Shown here: in pieces, positions 1 through 11,545 of the stretch
Numbering within the stretch: position 1 is the first letter of the stretch
Layout: each line of letters opens with the position of its first letter
From: Palaemon carinicauda
Taxonomy: Eukaryota; Arthropoda; Malacostraca; Decapoda; Palaemonidae
Reading direction: 5' to 3'
Assembly (NCBI RefSeq): GCF_036898095.1
Contig: NC_090765.1
Location: 27,652,903-27,716,902 of the forward strand
Length of the DNA stretch: 64,000 nt
Position numbers and translations under genes: made by a program
The notes under the pieces: model-generated
Told to the model about the DNA's origin: nothing
The model's database searches: none
The model's input: the letters and a program-made list of their open reading frames with translations, nothing else

Positions 1-583
1 TGCACATGACCAGCCACTCATTGCTGGGGAATATTATATAGTGATGATACCAATGGGAGCTTATCTAAAATCTTGATCTTTTGATAATTACAGTATTTAT
101 GGCATTTGTATTGGCCATACACATGCAACCCACAATTATTTATTGAATGGGGGGGGGAGACAGGCGCCTCTTTGTAATACCTGGCAAGCGACAGTGGATA
201 TTAAACATATTTTAGTCGATTGTGTTGTTTCTAATCTTTAGAGGAGAGCAAATTTACTTCAGGACAAACCTTTTTTAAGAGATATACTGGGGGAAAATTG
301 CAAAACCCTGAACATGAAAATATTTATACAGAGTATTGGGTTATATCATGAGCTTTAATTGATTTTATTAATTTATTTATTCAATCCTTTTAATCCCTCC
401 TAATTTCACATTTAGATGTTATTGTATGAGAGTGGTGTGATTGGTTTTATAGGTTAAAATGTTACCAAATGGTGTGATTGTACAAGTATGATTGATTGAT
501 TTTCATTATATAGCGCTGAATGGCTTTTGATGCCCCAATGCTTGGCTTAATGCCTAAATTTTATATTCAATTCAATTCATATC
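1..583 (+). mobile_element. 3' end of a non-LTR retrotransposon (LINE family 2)
   Basis: A 5'-truncated LINE tail. The + strand around 160-235 translates to a peptide starting APLCNTWQATVDIKHILVDC, the Cys/His-containing C-terminal tail typical of Jockey/R1-type retrotransposons, followed by an in-frame stop. The copy ends in a short CAATT-type repeat near 570-583. A second copy in the opposite orientation sits at 45831-46450, and the two share long stretches including the Cys/His tail and the 3' repeat. No endonuclease or RT domain lies inside the window for this copy. It is decayed and not expected to be functional. Confidence 0.7.
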
Positions 584-652
584 TTTGAAAAATTAGACCT
601 TTGCAATGAGGTACCGGCTTATCTGAGTCGCCACTTGGTGGATCTCATGTAA

Positions 653-2449
653 AGAAGGACGGAGCGGGAAACTCATGTCTACTTTGTAACAGGTCGCCTT
701 CTTCATTTCAGCCCATATCACAGCTGTCACGAATTTTATCTTCCTAATACTTGGAGAATTGAACTCTTTGGTGTAGATGCAACAGTTCCTCCTTTACTTA
801 AACCAGATGGATCAGTCACTCACTGTCCAAAGGAAAAGGCCACCCTTTTGGCTGATGTTTTTGACAGTAAACAGAGTAATGAAAAACTTGAACTTCCTCC
901 TTCCTGTTTTCCTGAGGCTAAACTAACTAGTTTGGCTTTTCGATCTCGTGAGATTAAAGCTCTGTTGGTGGAGCTTGATGCTTATGGAGGTGTAGACCCA
1001 AATGGTATTTTTCCTTTGTTTTTTATAAAGACAGCAGATTTCTTAGCTCCAAAGTTATCTGTTATTTTGCGCAAGTTAGCAAGAAGAGGAGCTTTTAGCA
1101 CTAGTTGGAGAATTGGTAATGTTACTCCTCTATGTAAAAGTGTTTGTGGTAGCTCAAGTCCCACTGATTACCGCCCAATTTCCATAACTCCCATATTATC
1201 TAAAGTTTTTGAACGTCTTATGGCAAAACGTCTTAATAGGTTTGCTGAAGGTAATCATCTCTTCCCTAGTTTGCAATTTGGTTTTCGTAAAGGCCTTGGA
1301 GCATGTGATGCCCTTCTTACAATCTCCAATGCTGTACAGAAATCCCTTGATTGTGGTCGGGAATTTCGTATGATTGGCCTTGATTTTAGTGCTGCCTTTG
1401 ACCGTGTTAATCATGAGACCCTTGTTTTCAAACTGAAACAGTTGGGAGTGGGTGGGTCGTTTCTTAGCATTATTATTGATTTTTTAAGTAATAGATCTCA
1501 AAGAGTTGTTGTTGATGGGCACCATAGTGATTATAGGAATGTGATATCCGGTGTTCCTCAGGGTAGTGTTCTTGGCCCATTACTTTTCATACTATATACA
1601 CATGACATGTGGTTTGGCTTAGAAAACAAGCTTGTTGCATATGCAGATGATGCTACTCTCTTTGCATCAATTCCATCCCCTGAATGTAGATCTAGGGTTG
1701 GTGAATCCCTTAATAGAGATTTAGCTAGAATTAGTGCATGGTGCAAATTATGGGGTATGAAGTTGAATCCTAACAAAACTCAAAGTATGATTGTAAGTAG
1801 GTCAAGGACGGTGGCTCCTCAACATCCGGATCTCAGTATTGATAATGTTTCTTTAAATATGTATGACTCTTTCAAAATTTTAGGTGTGATTCTCGACAGT
1901 AAATTTACTTTTGAGAAACACATAAGGTCTGTGTCTTCTTCAATTGCACAAAAAATAGGCTTATTGAGAAAGTCTTTCAAGATTTTCGGTGATCAATCTA
2001 TTCTGAAGAAGTGTTTTAATTCTTTCATTCTAACTTGTTTTGAGTATTGTTCTCCTGTCTGGTCTTCAGCTGCTGATTCTCATCTTAATTTGTTGGACAG
2101 AAACTTACGGTCTATTAAATTTCTTATTCCTGATCTAGATATTAATCTTTGGTACCGTTGTTCAATTAGTTCATTATGCATGTTGCATAAGATTTTTCAT
2201 AACTCTGACCATCCTTTACATTCAGATCTCCCTGGACAATTCTATCCTGTTCGTAATACTAGGCAGGCAGTTAATTCTAATAGCCAGGCCTTCTCCATCA
2301 CGAGGCTCAATACTACGCAGTACTCTAGAAGTTTTATTCCAGCTGTTACCAAGTTGTGGAATGATCTCCCTAATCGGGTGGTTGAATCAGTAGAACTTCA
2401 AAAGTTCAAAGTTGGAGCAAATTCTTTTTTGTTGACCAGGCGGACATGA
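653..2449 (+). CDS. reverse transcriptase of a non-LTR retrotransposon (CR1/Jockey-like LINE family 1)
   Basis: An open frame runs from just after a stop at 650-652 to the TGA ending at 2449. It is a fragment of a longer polyprotein: the N-terminal endonuclease is missing, so no genuine start should be expected. An RT domain is clear, with the finger motif DYRPIS, the palm motif LDFSAAFDRVNH, the GVPQGSVLGPLLF block and the catalytic AYADDATLF box. It is followed by the thumb (KILGVILDSKFTFEKHI) and the C-terminal FEYCSPVWSSAADSHLNLLDR region seen in CR1/Jockey-group elements. RT would copy the element RNA at the target site. With about 600 codons uninterrupted this is the youngest-looking LINE of the window. 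At least six decayed copies of its 3' part lie elsewhere here. Confidence 0.9.
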   Translation, partial: RRTERETHVYFVTGRLLHFSPYHSCHEFYLPNTWRIELFGVDATVPPLLKPDGSVTHCPKEKATLLADVFDSKQSNEKLELPPSCFPEAKLTSLAFRSREIKALLVELDAYGGVDPNGIFPLFFIKTADFLAPKLSVILRKLARRGAFSTSWRIGNVTPLCKSVCGSSSPTDYRPISITPILSKVFERLMAKRLNRFAEGNHLFPSLQFGFRKGLGACDALLTISNAVQKSLDCGREFRMIGLDFSAAFDRVNHETLVFKLKQLGVGGSFLSIIIDFLSNRSQRVVVDGHHSDYRNVISGVPQGSVLGPLLFILYTHDMWFGLENKLVAYADDATLFASIPSPECRSRVGESLNRDLARISAWCKLWGMKLNPNKTQSMIVSRSRTVAPQHPDLSIDNVSLNMYDSFKILGVILDSKFTFEKHIRSVSSSIAQKIGLLRKSFKIFGDQSILKKCFNSFILTCFEYCSPVWSSAADSHLNLLDRNLRSIKFLIPDLDINLWYRCSISSLCMLHKIFHNSDHPLHSDLPGQFYPVRNTRQAVNSNSQAFSITRLNTTQYSRSFIPAVTKLWNDLPNRVVESVELQKFKVGANSFLLTRRT

Positions 2450-2701
2450 GTCTTTTTGTAGTTTATTTATGACATATTTGTTTTTGATGTTGTTAATAGT
2501 TTATATATGATATGTCTGTTTTGACGTTGTTACTTATTTTAGAATGATTTATTGTTAATTTGTTCTCTTCATTTATTTATTTCCTTATTTCCTTTCCTCA
2601 CTGGGCTATTTTTCCCTGTTGGAGCCCCTGGGCTTATAGCATCTTGCTTTTCCAACTAGGGTTGTAGCTTGGATAGTAATAATAATAATAATAATAATAA
2701 A
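2450..2701 (+). mobile_element. 3' UTR and (AAT)n tail of LINE family 1
   Basis: Non-coding 3' end of the LINE whose RT frame precedes it. It carries the hallmark block CTGGGCTATTTTTCCCTGTT, then GGAGCCCCTGGGCTTATAGC, then a TAGTAATAATAAT microsatellite tail. The same block in various states of decay marks the family at 3480-3700, 4650-4915, 7350-7935, 7936-8760, 9127-9600, 22378-22990, 25130-26070 and 30918-31745. Confidence 0.85.
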
Positions 2702-3479
2702 ATGTATCTAACAAGAAAAACGCAACTAGACATCAGAATTTTTCTCCTGTCTTTTATCTCTAGTGGTAAAAAACAGTGAACTTGATTACCAAATGTTTTA
2801 ATTTATACAAATGCTTACCATGGATACATGACTAAGATTTTAGAATGAATTGACAAAGCTATAAGAATGTATAAGTACTTACATGGTTGGAGTAAGATAC
2901 AAACTGGTAGAATATTTAACTTAACTCTGATCATATAACATCTTCATTTTATCGTCATAACATTTCTCACAAGACGAAAAGAATCCCAGCATGCAGAGTT
3001 TAGTTACATTGGGGAAGTTTCGAAGATGATCCCATGGAAGTCCGTAAAAGTTGTAGTACGAGGTAATGCCATGTTAAATTCTGGCACTGGTTCCTGCTTG
3101 GTATAATTAATGGAGTCAAATTAAAGACAAACGTCAAAGCTGAAAACAATATTGAGATGTTGATCCCTCGCATCACTAAATTACAACAACAACGTTTTGG
3201 CGGCGAATGGGTAACAAGTATAACTTTCAAAGTATCCATTAGTCAAAATATGTGGAAACCCAAAAGAAGGAATATATTTAACAGTGACGATGTCACAAAA
3301 AGTTATGCTGTGTAGTTTTATAATTAGCGGGTATAAATTTCTAGTCAACTAACCAGACTACATGTACATCTATGCCTATGTCATGCGTCTAAGATATGTG
3401 AACCGACGGTGAACTGTTGGTTTTCCTTACTGTTGTAATGTAAATTGCTCACTTTGTTCTACCAAGTCTTAATTCTTCT
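2702..3479. other. AT-rich stretch without a recognisable gene
   Basis: I see no coding exon or known repeat here. An open frame on the - strand at 3000-3239 has no recognisable motif. The missing upstream NUDT21 exon (ending in codons for FFK-L/R before the phase-2 junction) was looked for and not found. Confidence 0.5.
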
Positions 3480-3700
3480 CTACTTTAGGGTACACTCAGG
3501 CATGCTATTTTTCATTTTTCTCTTTCACTTGTTTTTTGAAGTTTTTATAGTTCACATACAGTATATGAAAGATCTAATTTAATGTTGTTGCTGTTCTTAA
3601 AATATTTTATTTTGGTTGTATATTACTTCTCCTGTAGTTTATTCATTTCCTTTCCTCACTGGTTGTAGTTTAGTCTGTAATGAATAATAATAATAAAATT
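3480..3700 (+). mobile_element. LINE family 1, 3' end fragment
   Basis: Decayed copy of the family 1 3' UTR: GGGTACACTCAGGCATG at its start, TTTCCTTTCCTCACTGG, then GTTGTAGTTTAGTCTGTAATGAATAATAATAATAAAA as the tail. Confidence 0.75.
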
Positions 3701-3757
3701 ACTTTGTTTTTTTTTGTCATGAAGAATTTCTTTGGTTTCAACAAGGTTTTATCACAG

Positions 3758-3865
<108 letters not shown>

Positions 3866-4029
3866 TTAAACCTGATTTTTTTATGACCAATGTTGTAGTA
3901 TTAAGTCTATGGAGTACTTCTGTTTGTAAGATTTTCATTGTCGTACATTGTCATCATAGTTTAAAAGCAAAGACAAATATCATGATTATCAATATAAATA
4001 CGATAATTGCCTTCTGCAAACCAGAAATT

Positions 4030-4165
4030 TGACAAAATTTAAAATATTAAAGCCTTTGATAGTGCGCTGAGAGTTGGCTGTTAACCGCGGCCCAGTATTA
4101 ATGTCTCTCTTCACCACAGAACCACCTAGTGGATTAGTTTTGCCGGTACCTCATTGATACAGTAT
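4030..4165 (-). mobile_element. small fragment of LINE family 1 RT region
   Basis: The stretch CCACCTAGTGGATTAGTTTT and GCCGGTACCTCATTGATAC is the reverse complement of the region at about 600-645 upstream of the RT frame (GAGGTACCGGC ... CCACTTGGTGG). It is a short antisense relic in the intron just before a NUDT21 exon. Confidence 0.5.
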
Positions 4166-4280
4166 TTGGCTTCCTTAATGATAGCTTTTCATTTGGAAGG
4201 CTTCTTTATTTGTTACCTTTGACTTTAATTGGATAAATTTTTTACTAACCAATACTTTTTATTAAGATTACTAATATTAG

Positions 4281-4532
<252 letters not shown>

Positions 4533-4649
4533 TAGCATAATGTATTCTGTAAAAGAAAAATATTTCAATACTGTTGACAGGATTGGTTAACATATGTATT
4601 ATTGTCTTCTGTTGATGCATTTATCTATAAATGGGGATTTTGTAATTTT

Positions 4650-4915
4650 CCCATGGTCTTCCACTGTCTTGGGTTAGTAGATTCTCTTGCTTGAGGGTAA
4701 ACCTGGCATAATATTCTATTTTTCTTCCCCTTGTTTTGTTAAAGTTTTTATAGTTTATATGGGAAATATTTATTTTAATGTTACTGTTCTTAAAATATTT
4801 TATTTTTCCTTGTTTCCTTTCCTCACTGGGCTATTTTCCCTGTTGGGGCCCATGGGCTTATAGCATTCTGCCTTTCCAACTACGATTTTAGCTTAGCAAG
4901 TAATAATAATAAAAT
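4650..4915 (+). mobile_element. LINE family 1, 3' end fragment
   Basis: Contains CCATGGTCTTCCACTGTCTT, the CTCACTGGGCTATTTTCCCT block, CTTATAGCATTCTGCCTTTC, and an AATAATAATAAAA tail. It lies in the NUDT21 intron on the sense strand. Confidence 0.85.
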
Positions 4916-4929
4916 GAATTGTTAAAGCA

Positions 4930-6301
4930 GGTATCAGATAGAGACGTGACCTTGAAAACTATCTTTCTACTTATCCTGGCTTCTATGAATCAAGTAGGTG
5001 AACCAGAAGGTTGGTCATATCTCGTTAGCCATGTTGGAGGTTGAAGGGGAGTTATTCCAGAATTTGTGGCAAAGACTCAAAACCCAGCCGTAAACGAGCT
5101 AAGGATTAAATCGTTTTGAATTTCCTCCCTTTGGAAAGCAACCGACAGTCAAGAGGATTTACTTCTCTCCTCTCAGAGGTGTTAAGATGCTATTACAAGA
5201 GGACACAGCCTTTCTGACTATTACTACAGAACTTTTTCATTTGTTCTAGTATACTCAAGAAGGCAATTTCCTGAAACACCATCTCGTTCTGGCTTCGTGA
5301 AACCATAAACAGAGTACCAACGCAGACATCAGGTGAGCTGAAAGAACTGGCATGGACACATGCTTGTGAGGTCAGAGGAATTTGTGTGATAAATTTTCGC
5401 AAGAACCTGTTAGTGGGTGAAGTCCTGGAAGCAGGGGTCTGCGAGACTTCATATGTCCTTTTCATGTATGCCCACTATCTACGGAAATGTACCCATAAGT
5501 CACTCGATACATTTTCCTAAGGACCTGTGTTGGCTGCTCAGGATAAGAAGTATCTCGTTTAAGGTAATGGTTGGGACACCACTATAGGATGAGAATAAGA
5601 ATGTCTGGCCCTCTTTTCCTCTTCTCTTACCCCTCCCTTGGGGTTCAGCAGTCAGACCATTGTGTCGCTGGAAAGGACTTTGATGCAGGTAATCTACCAT
5701 ACCAACTAACTATTCTGTTATAAGTTAAAATAAAAGTGTTCATTACACCATCCTCCAGACAAGGGTGGGGGATGGATAGTAAGTTAAACCCACCTCTTAG
5801 CTTTAGTCTTACTTTACAGACCTATATCTTATAAGAATAAAGGATCATCCATGACTGCCTGTCCAGTGACTTAGGGAATAGGAAGTGGATTTGATTTAAC
5901 ACTTGGGCTTACTAAGGTCTTAGTGCTTAGACACCCAGGGGTTTTAAACCATACAGTTTGGTTATAGTGATATCAACCCCTCTTAAGGATGTCTCCTATG
6001 AAAGGAAGAGGATTTGTATTAATGTAAGAACAAACCACAAATTCTTGAAAGTATTTTTCCTAACTGTACAAATCTGAGTTCTTTAAATTATACTTTCGAC
6101 CTCATCCATCCCACAAGTCCTGGGTGAAGGACAAAGTGGCTTCTCAGTGAGGTGGCAGGTGGGTGGGGCTTCACCCTCGCTACCCACCAGTAACTACCGA
6201 CACCTTGTTATAAATTTTAACAGCCAAGTTTCCAGCTTTACTGAAATCATACTCCTAATAAAGGACTTAGTTTTGAATAGTTAGGAAGAATACAAATCAG
6301 T
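4930..6301 (+). mobile_element. DIRS-like retrotransposon fragment H: recombinase C-terminus and 3' terminal module
   Basis: Decayed 3' end of a tyrosine-recombinase retrotransposon in the NUDT21 intron, sense to the host gene. Around 5010-5100 the + strand carries scattered pieces of the recombinase signature also seen at 44575-44859 (HVGGWKG, then PEFVAKTQNP in another frame). The fragment ends in the family's palindromic module. GTATTTTTCCTAACTGTACA near 6052 is mirrored by TGAATAGTTAGGAAGAATAC near 6277, with CCAGTAACTACCGACACC between. Many stops and frameshifts mean it is not coding. Confidence 0.65.
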
Positions 6302-6627
6302 GTTTTATAGTGTTTTCAATATAACACCCCATATTCATTATCTGCATAAACTTTTTTAAATTTTCTTAATGCCTAGAGTCCTATCAGATGTAGTTGTTTT
6401 ATCTATGTCCCTTTTCTCTGGTTTTCTGGGTATTCAAAGAGGTCTTGCTTCTTCTACTCCCCTGTTAGCTCTTTTCTTGTCAGTTCTCTCATCTCCTCTC
6501 ACCATATGCCTAAATCTTAGACATCTCAGATGCTATCTTTTTATTTAAGGATATTTTATACATATGATTATTAATATTGGGTAATCATTAAATTGTGTGC
6601 TGCTGTTTCTTTAGCAGTTTGATTTGA

Positions 6628-6915
<288 letters not shown>

Positions 6916-7349
6916 TAGCTGAGACCCATTTTGCTAGGCTGGAACGGATATCCAAAGGGACAAGTTCATAGCTTAGATATGAAAACTAAACTTATGATTT
7001 GCTTTGACTTAATGTAATCCTTACCCATTAATTATGTAAAATAATTAATTTTTTTTTGTTACCTCTTTTCAACAACAGTAGTTCAGAGGTCATAAACCCT
7101 TGTCAAATTATTATAGTTCTAAATAACCTCATTGGTCCCAGTGCTTGGCCGTTGGCCTAAATTTTTATGAATCCAGTCCATTGTCAGCCTCTCTGACATC
7201 AAGCCTTTACATAAGTAGTCATTGTAGGGACTACAATGAAAGTAATGTAACGGTTGTGTCCATGTCCCATTGCCATTTACATTATATGAATACAATACAT
7301 GATTATTGCAAACCTGTGGAAGTTACTTAGGTAGAGTTAGTGTTGGATA

Positions 7350-7916
7350 GAAACTAAGTTCTATTACATTTCTTATTCCTGATCTGGATATTAGTCTCTG
7401 GTAGTCATTTAAATAGTTCTTTATAAATGTTACATAAGATTTCTCAATATTTAGATTATCAATTGCACTCAGTCTTCCACCAGACTATACCATTTTGTAT
7501 GTAGTTAACATTAACAGCCATGTCTTCTCTCATGGGGCACAATACTACACAGTATTCTAGAAATTTTATTCAGGCTGAGACCAGATTGTGGAATGATCTT
7601 CCTAATCATAGGCAGTTAAATCAGTGAAACTTCAGAAGATCAAACTTTTTGTAAATGCTTTTCTGTTAAGTAGTTGACGTATGTGTTTAATGGTTTATAC
7701 AGTATATGAAAAAGTTATTTTAACATTATTACTGATCTTACAACATTATTACTTATCTTACAATATTATATGTTCTTTATTCATTACTTTTATGATTTAT
7801 TTGCAATTTGCTCATTTCCTTTCCCCACTGGGCTACTTTCCTTGTTGGAGCCCTTGGGCTTGAAAAATTTGGTTTTTCAACCAGGTTTGTAGTGTGGCTA
7901 GTATTATTATTATCAA

Positions 7917-7935
<19 letters not shown>
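7350..7935 (+). mobile_element. LINE family 1, decayed 3' part
   Basis: Contains stretches matching the RT C-terminus at the DNA level (TTTCTTATTCCTGATCTGGA; AGATTGTGGAATGATCTTCC), then the CCACTGGGCTACTTTCC block and an AATAAT tail. Frames are broken. Confidence 0.8.
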
Positions 7936-7951
<16 letters not shown>

Positions 7952-8740
7952 CAAGCTAAGCTATAACCCTAGTTGGAAAAGCAAGATGCTATAAGCCCAA
8001 GGTCTCCAACAAGAAAAAATAGCCCAGTGAAGAAAGGAAACAAGGAAATAAATAAACTACAAGAGAAGTAATAAACAATCAAAATAAAATGTTTTAAGAA
8101 GAGTAACAACATTAAATTAGATCTTTCATAAATAAACTATCAAAACTTTAAAAGAAAACAAGAGGAAGAGAAATAAAATAGAACAGCTTGCCCGAGTGTA
8201 CCCTCGAGCAAGAGAGCTCTAATTTAACACAGTGGAAAGCTTTTATACAGAGGCTATGGCATACAAAAAACAAAGAGGAAGAGAAACGAAATAGAACAGT
8301 GTGGCCGAGTGTACCCTGATGCAAGAGAACTCTAATTCAAGACAATGGAAGGCCATGGTACAGAGGCTATGACACTACCCAAAACTAGAGAACAATAGTT
8401 TGATTTTAGTGTTCTTCTAGAAGAGCTGATTTCCATAGCTAAAGTCTCTCTTCTACGCTTACCAAGAGGAAAGCAGCCACTTAACAATTACATTGCAGTA
8501 GTTTAATACTTTGAGCAAAGATGAATTGTTTGGTAATCTTAGTGTTGTCAGGTGTATGAGGACAGAGGAGAATGTGGAAAGAATAGACCAGATTATTCAG
8601 TGTATGTGTAGGCAAAACGAAAGGAGCCATAACCAGAGAGAGTGATTCACTGTAGTACTGTATGGCCAGTCAAAGTACCCAATAACTCTAGCAGAAGTAT
8701 CTCAAGGGGTGGGTGGTACCATAGCCAACTTACTACAGTA
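7936..8740 (-). mobile_element. LINE family 1-related 3' fragment, inverted
   Basis: Reverse-strand copy of the same family: CAAGCTAAGCTATAACCCTA, TAGCCCAGTGAAGAAAGG, then GCCCGAGTGTACCCTCGAGC and the longer body with AGGTGTATGAGGACAGAGGA. It abuts the previous copy tail to tail through an (AAT)n/(ATT)n run. The 180-bp block from about 8165 repeats at about 8275 (GAAGAGAAACGAAATAGAAC; CCGAGTGTACCCTGATGCAAG), an internal tandem duplication. Confidence 0.8.
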
Positions 8741-9126
8741 GGGTCCTGAATTATGCAAGAATTTGGTTGATCAAGAATCCTGCCAAAATGGAAAATCGCA
8801 TATTTCGAAACACAACTAACAGAAATAATTCCATTAGGGACATGGCAACCAGCAACTTACCTTTTCAAACGTGTTTACTACCCATTTCCAGTACTTTACA
8901 TGACTGTACTGTATTTTTTATAATGAAATGTTCATGTAAATAAATCAATCATTTAATATACTTTACAGTTCTAATAACTTGAAAAAGGTTAAAATTACAA
9001 TCAGGATGGGTGTAAATAACATATATTTCCCGTTATAACACAACCTAAAATATGGACAAAATTTGGTAAGTTTGTCTCAATCTACTTACGTTGAGATGAT
9101 ACAGCTAGAGCGGTATTGGGTTCTTT
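8741..9126. other. unidentified AT-rich stretch between two inverted LINE relics
   Basis: Starts CAGTAGGGTCCTGAATTATGC, which resembles a pogo/Tigger-type terminus, but I could not find a matching inverted end. No open frame of interest. Confidence 0.3.
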
Positions 9127-9600
9127 CACTGGCTGGATAGTACTACAGTATATTGGTCTCTCTGGTTATGGCACATTTTTCCTCTGCCTACACTCACACT
9201 GAGTAGTCTGGCTGATTCTTTACACATTCTCTTCTTTCCTCATACAGCTTATAACACTACGATAATTGAAAAGTGCTTCTTTACACAAGAAGAGGTTAAC
9301 CAATGCACTATAATTTTTTAGTGTCTACTTTCCACATGGTTAGAGTATAAGAGAAACTTTACCTATGGTAAGCCGCTTTTCTAGGAAAAGAACACTCCAA
9401 AATCAAACTATTGTTTTCTAGTCTTGGCTAGTGCCAAAACCTTTGTACCATGGTCTTCCACTGTCTTGGGTTAGAGTTCCCTTGCTTTAGTGTACACTCG
9501 GGCACATTATTCAGTTTTCCTATTTTCCCTGTTGGAACCCTTTGGCTTATACCATCCTGCTTTTCCAATTAGGGTTGTGGCTTAGCTAGTAATAATAAAA
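9127..9600 (+). mobile_element. LINE family 1-related 3' fragment
   Basis: Plus-strand copy: CTCTGGTTATGGCACATTTT, TGCCTACACTCACACTGAG, TTCTAGTCTTGGCTAGTGCC, CCATGGTCTTCCACTGTCTT, and the tail TTAGCTAGTAATAATAAAAT. Inverted relative to the copy at 7936-8740. Confidence 0.75.
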
Positions 9601-9649
9601 TTATTCATTGCTTTAATTATCAGTAGTGTTTGCCATATATAACTTACTT

Positions 9650-10900
9650 AGCATGTAAAGGCCAGTCTGTGTACCAATGGTCTCTCTTCTGCTGTATTTC
9701 CTCTTAGAATCTTCAATCCCCATTTAGTTGGAGGTAGTACCATCAGTGCACTGTAGGCATTACATAAGTCTTTATCTGTAAGCATAAACAGGCTGTCAAA
9801 TCTGACAAGGCTGTGGCAGCTGCTATGCCTCAACTTCTGCTACTTTCTCCATGGGTAAGCAGTGTAAGGTTTCTATCAGCTCTAACAAGCTAGAGTGTAA
9901 GTTTTCCATCTACTCTATCAATCTTTGAATTTTCAATGACCATTACTTCTCTGCAAGAGTTGTCTCTAGACAACCATCCTTCTTCCATAAGAGGGATATT
10001 AGGTCCATCTCTCGCATTCACACCATTGAAACTCATGTTGACTGGGGATTTATCACTTGGGGCCCTAAGCACTAGGTTTAGTCTGTGGTACATTTCTTGG
10101 TTTGGATCCAAATTGTTTGGTTGTACAGTAATAAGGTTGTCGGTGGCATTAATCTTGGGTTCTGTATCTGCACTATAGCTATGGATCCTTGGTTTCTTCA
10201 CCTATGTGGTTTGTGATGACCGCCAGTTTCATCTCTGTGGCTTTGCTTTAAATGTCCCTTTAGTAACTACGACTGACTGCAAGTGTTTTAATGTCTGCTG
10301 GGTCTTTTACCTCAGTTGAGCCCTTTGCTATATCTGTGGCTTCAATTGTATCTTTTTTCTTTCAGCTTTGGTGTTTTGTTTTGGCGAATGTGTTCCTTCC
10401 ATCACCAGTCCCTTGGATTTGTCTATATAGGTGGCATTGGCTGTTGTTGGGATAACTTTAGATTCATCCCACTCTAAGGAGATACTCATACTCTGTTGCA
10501 CAAATAAACTATTTTCTCCAACCACGTCGAGTTGTAAGTCTATTTCCAAGCCTCGGACTCTGACTAGTCTTGGCCAGATATGAATTATTTTTCTGCTCAG
10601 TCAGCCAGTCTTCTTTTTTATTTTTTCCTTTCTCTCTGCCACTCCCTTCTTCTCAGACCCTGGTTTATTTTTTTTTTTTTTTTGAGTGGAGCTCCATTGA
10701 ATGCACACCCTGGCTAGTATTTTGAAATCACTTGTTACTTTTTGGCTTCCCAGAGGATATTCTTTGACACTGAATAGCTCAAGGTCATCCTGGTGGGTGA
10801 TTCTTATGAGAAAGTGCAGACTTCAATTAGACACATTTACAAACACCCATATTTGATTGTGGGTTATATTTAGTATTCAATGTCCTTTTCAGTCTCATTG
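9650..10900 (-). other. unrecognised coding-like tract in the NUDT21 intron
   Basis: Two open frames on the - strand at 10328-10549 and 9890-10201 are separated by stops. Their peptides are hydrophilic and of ordinary composition (for example DLQLDVVGENSLFVQQSMS and DKSPVNMSFNGVNARDG). A frame upstream reads LELFSVKEYPLGSQKVTSDF. I do not recognise a family. It may be the remains of a transposon ORF1/gag, but nothing in the sequence proves this. Confidence 0.3.
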
Positions 10901-11523
10901 TAAAAGTTCCAGCTGTGAGATGACAAGGAGCTGTTATAGCTTATTTTCTGATGACCAGGTCCATATTTAACATGCTTCAAAAAGCAGGCTCGTGGCCCAG
11001 TTGGGTACTGTATATATTTATACTTTTCGAATCAACATTTTAGGTTCTCTGATACAGTTGGTTGTTCTCAGGTACTGCATCCGTATCTTGTTGTTGAGGC
11101 CATTCTTTGTACCCCGTTTCCAGATCACGGTTTATGATCAATTCATGATAGGTCCTGAAATATTTTGCTTTTCTGAAGTATGAGTGGATTTGCCTCTATT
11201 TTTCACGGTTACCTGACAATGTAGCAGTTGATAAACGTTGTGCTGAAGAGATATGTAGCATACAAAGTTCTTTGGAACTTTTGTTTTCTTACCAAATTAA
11301 TCACTTCCTTATATGCTTTTCTCTCTTCACTCTATCTTCTTCAGAAGGGTATGGAAAGCCAGGCTTCTTACAGGAAGTTTTGACTTACGCAATTAGAACT
11401 AGTTGGTATGATGGGGAAACTGTCATACAGAATTAAGTTATTTCATAGGTGTTAGATGCATATGATTTTTTTTTTTTGTAAAACTAGAATATTTAGGGAA
11501 ATAATTATTATTTTTCTTTTCAG

Positions 11524-11545
11524 GTTTAACTTCACCTACATGTAG
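11524..11545 (+). CDS. NUDT21: NUDT21 terminal coding exon
   Basis: The acceptor CTTTTCAG ends at 11523. The first G completes the Arg codon begun by AG of the previous exon, followed by FNFTYM and a TAG stop. The animal protein ends in RFNFIYN, so the short C-terminal tail is clearly matched. Only 22 coding bases, so ORF searches miss it. Confidence 0.93.

Noticed and set aside
3000..3239. Possible upstream NUDT21 exon
   Set aside because: The frame is on the wrong strand and has no similarity to the Nudix protein. No exon ending in the required phase was found between 2700 and 4300.
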